Part shown: positions 61,983-64,000 of the stretch, one piece after another
Position numbering within the stretch: the stretch's first letter is position 1
Layout of the letters: every line of letters begins with the position of its first letter
Source: Chryseobacterium lathyri
GTDB taxonomy: Bacteria; Bacteroidota; Bacteroidia; Flavobacteriales; Weeksellaceae
Direction: 5' to 3'
Length of the DNA: 64,000 nt
Assembly (NCBI RefSeq): GCF_030812195.1
Contig: NZ_JAUSSF010000001.1
Span: 2,108,001 to 2,172,000 of the forward strand
Program-made: the position numbers and the translations under genes
The notes under the pieces: generated by a model
Told to the model about the DNA's origin: nothing
The model's input: the letters and a program-made list of their open reading frames with translations, nothing else
Databases searched by the model: none

Positions 61983-63047
61983 ATGGATTTACTAACATTT
62001 AAACTTATACTTGTACTAGCACTTTTCCTGCTGTCTCTTACGATAGCCGCCTACTCTACCTGGGCAGAAAGAAAAGTTGCCTCTATCATGCAGGATAGAA
62101 TTGGTCCCAACAGAGCCGGGCCTTTCGGATTGCTGCAGCCACTTGCTGACGGTGGAAAGTTTTTCTTTAAGGAAGATTTTACCCCAGCCAATGCTGAAAA
62201 GTTTCTTTTCGTATTGGGACCGGCTTTGGTTATGTTTATTTCATTGATCACAGGAGCGGTTATTCCTTGGGGTAAAAGTTTAAATATTGCAGGTACTTCT
62301 TTTGATTTACAGGTTGCCAACATCGACGTCGGGGTACTTTTCATCATCGGAATGGCCTCAATTGGTGTATATGGAATCATGATCGGAGGTTGGGCTTCGA
62401 ATAACAAATATTCATTATTGGGTGCTATCCGTGCTTCTTCACAGATGATTTCTTACGAATTGGCAATGGGACTAGCATTACTTTCTATTATCATGATGAC
62501 GGGAAGTTTAGATTTAAAAGAAATTACGGAAAGCCAGACTACAGGAAAACTTTGGGGCGTTATTCCCTGGGGTTCAGGTATGAACTGGAATATTTTCTAC
62601 CAGCCGATAGCTTTCCTTGTATTCTTTGTAGCTGCTTTGGCAGAAACCAACAGACACCCGTTCGATTTACCGGAATGTGAATCTGAATTGGTAACAGGAT
62701 ATTCTACAGAATATTCTTCCATGAAACTGGGATTATATATGTTCGGTGAATATGTGAACATGTTTATCTCCAATGCTTTCATGGTTGTTCTTTTCTTCGG
62801 TGGGTACAACTATCCTGGAATTGAATGGGTAACTCAGAACTGGGGCGAAAACATTGCGGGAATCCTGAGTATCGTAGCATTTTTAACGAAAACGGTAATC
62901 GGAATTCTGATCTTTATGTGGATCAGATGGACGCTTCCAAGATTCAGATATGACCAATTGATGCACTTAGGATGGAAAACTCTGATCCCAATGGCATTAG
63001 TAAACCTATTGATTACAGGTGCTGTAATTTTAGCATTTGCCAACTAG
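61983..63047 (+). CDS. nuoH: NADH-quinone oxidoreductase subunit H
   Basis: The 354-residue membrane subunit has about eight helices. Conserved segments are YSTWAERKVASIMQDRIGPN, LQPLADGGKFFFKEDF, LAMGLALLSI, AETNRHPFDLPECESELVTG and FMWIRWTLPRFRYDQLMHLG. It forms the quinone channel and links electron transfer to proton pumping. Length is normal. Confidence 0.95.
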   Translation: MDLLTFKLILVLALFLLSLTIAAYSTWAERKVASIMQDRIGPNRAGPFGLLQPLADGGKFFFKEDFTPANAEKFLFVLGPALVMFISLITGAVIPWGKSLNIAGTSFDLQVANIDVGVLFIIGMASIGVYGIMIGGWASNNKYSLLGAIRASSQMISYELAMGLALLSIIMMTGSLDLKEITESQTTGKLWGVIPWGSGMNWNIFYQPIAFLVFFVAALAETNRHPFDLPECESELVTGYSTEYSSMKLGLYMFGEYVNMFISNAFMVVLFFGGYNYPGIEWVTQNWGENIAGILSIVAFLTKTVIGILIFMWIRWTLPRFRYDQLMHLGWKTLIPMALVNLLITGAVILAFAN

Positions 63048-63120
63048 AATAATTTGAAAATGAGATGATGTGATGATGTGATAACATGGTGATGCGGGAA
63101 ATAAATACCCACTTCCATCT

Positions 63121-63153
63121 TCTAACATCTAACGTCTAACATCTAACATCTAT
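63121..63153. repeat. CATCTAA heptamer array between nuoH and nuoI
   Basis: Units CATCTAA, CGTCTAA, CATCTAA, CATCTAT in tandem (63126-63153), preceded by TCTAA. Further upstream, 63066-63082 carries tandem GATGATGT units, near-complementary to the CATCT repeats. Confidence 0.85.
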
Positions 63154-63159
63154 AATTAA

Positions 63160-63717
63160 ATGAAACTTACAAACAGATCAAAAGTTGTTTCCAAAAAAGA
63201 AATGACCCTTGCTGAAAAAATCTACCTTCCTGCTATTTTTACAGGAATGGGGATTACATTTAAGCATGCTGTAAGAACCGTGATAAAAGGTGCTCCCGCA
63301 GTATATTCATATCCGGAAGTACAGAAACCGAGAACTACCATCTGGAGAGGTCAGCACGTTCTGAAAAGAGACGAAGAAGGCAGAGAAAGATGTACGGCTT
63401 GCGGACTTTGTGCTGTAGCCTGTCCTGCAGAAGCCATTACCATGACGGCTGCGGAAAGAACTAAAGAAGAAAAAGGTCTTTACAGAGAAGAAAAATATGC
63501 TTCTGTATATGAAATCAATATGCTGAGATGTATTTTCTGCGGAATGTGTGAAGAAGCTTGTCCGAAATCTGCTATTTATCTTACAGACAGATTGGTGGAT
63601 GTAGAAACCAACAGAGGTTCTTTCATCTATGGAAAAGATAAATTGGTTGAAAAAATAAATGAAAGGATTGATATTACGACAAGACAGTCCGAGAAACAAA
63701 AAAATGCGGTAAAATAA
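63160..63717 (+). CDS. nuoI: NADH-quinone oxidoreductase subunit I
   Basis: The 185-residue 8Fe ferredoxin-type subunit carries clusters N6a and N6b. The two ligand sets are CTACGLCAVACPAEAI and CIFCGMCEEACPKSAI. It passes electrons to the NuoB cluster. Its stop overlaps the ATG of nuoJ by one base (TAATG). Confidence 0.95.
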   Translation: MKLTNRSKVVSKKEMTLAEKIYLPAIFTGMGITFKHAVRTVIKGAPAVYSYPEVQKPRTTIWRGQHVLKRDEEGRERCTACGLCAVACPAEAITMTAAERTKEEKGLYREEKYASVYEINMLRCIFCGMCEEACPKSAIYLTDRLVDVETNRGSFIYGKDKLVEKINERIDITTRQSEKQKNAVK

Positions 63718-64000
63718 TGGATCAGTTTTTATTTTTCTTGGTGGCGTTTTTAGCAGTAGCCAGTGCAGTATATTTTGTATTTGCAAGAAATCCGCTCTAT
63801 GCTATTTTGTCATTAATTGTTACGATGTTTTCAATTGCCGGAATGTACATTCTTCTGAATGCTCAGTTCCTTGCGATCATTCAGATTATAGTATATGCCG
63901 GGGCCATCATGGTATTGTTCCTCTATATCCTGATGATGCTTAACCTTAATAAACAAGACGAAAGTAAGAAGAACAATACTTTAAAATTTGTTGGAGTTTT
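63717..64000 (+). CDS. nuoJ: NADH-quinone oxidoreductase subunit J (partial, runs off window)
   Basis: The first 94 codons are present. They encode membrane helices at about 3-22, 28-48 and 52-75, with NPLYAILSLIVTMFSIAGMY and the conserved helix AIIQIIVYAGAIMVLFLYIL. The start overlaps nuoI's stop by one base, so translation is coupled. The 3' end lies beyond the window. Confidence 0.92.
   Translation, partial: MDQFLFFLVAFLAVASAVYFVFARNPLYAILSLIVTMFSIAGMYILLNAQFLAIIQIIVYAGAIMVLFLYILMMLNLNKQDESKKNNTLKFVGV

Noticed and set aside
61939..63153. CRISPR-like repeats in nuo spacers
   Set aside because: Units are 7 bp and directly adjacent, without spacers; these are simple tandem repeats.

Overview
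The window looks like the chromosome of a flavobacterium of the Chryseobacterium type (Weeksellaceae). The signs are low GC, A-rich leaders without strong Shine-Dalgarno sites, TAnnTTTG -7 promoter elements, type IX secretion (T9SS) C-terminal sorting domains, a nuo operon with a short NuoG, and GG-leader peptides of the MKNLKKIS type. This is inferred from gene content; no 16S gene is present.

Bases 1-2000 are a decayed junction: the C-terminal piece of a HEPN-like protein abuts an N-terminally truncated helix-turn-helix gene, followed by a lone XRE regulator. Bases 2078-23602 are a polymorphic-toxin locus. A T9SS-sorted repeat protein, a large RHS-type exported protein and a DUF6443/RHS-core toxin protein lie in a row. 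The toxin's lipoprotein immunity gene and six orphan cassettes follow. Each orphan repeats the end of the RHS core and then carries its own toxin C-terminus and immunity gene(s). Four toxin types are visible: a protein with a clan-CD-like His...Cys pair (two copies, paralogous lipoprotein immunity), a glycine-zipper membrane-type toxin (two copies, STM3941-like immunity), an R-S-ExE ADP-ribosyltransferase-like toxin (two copies, unrelated small soluble immunity proteins) and one unknown type with a lipoprotein immunity. Orphans lack proper starts, and four of the six show a frameshift or nonsense change. They are separated by three families of near-identical spacers that contain hairpin terminators. 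An IS1-family transposase gene closes the locus.

Bases 24593-43494 are an 18.9-kb integrative island in a tRNA gene with anticodon CAT. A 47-bp copy of the tRNA 3' part marks the left end, and the intact tRNA is rebuilt at the right end. A 23-bp repeat near both ends fits integrase arm sites. The island carries a tyrosine integrase, an excisionase-like protein, a DUF3987 protein, a RecA-like ATPase, a RadC/JAMM protein and an XRE regulator with twin operators. Its cargo is a seven-gene defence operon: Vsr, C5 methyltransferase, small PD-(D/E)XK nuclease, MORC-like GHKL ATPase, Z1 helicase, a second PD-(D/E)XK protein and AIPR. This matches the MORC/Z1-linked restriction systems known from comparative genomics.

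Bases 43449-64000 are conserved chromosome: tRNA, methylmalonyl-CoA epimerase, rbfA, a LolC/E-like permease, a secreted endonuclease I, aroE, a DUF349 protein, ribD, two GG-leader peptides, a YigZ-family protein, a zinc peptidase, an acetyltransferase-like protein, and the complex I operon nuoABCDEF-(beta-barrel protein)-GHI-J. The nuo spacers contain heptamer tandem repeats and hairpins. nuoJ runs off the window.
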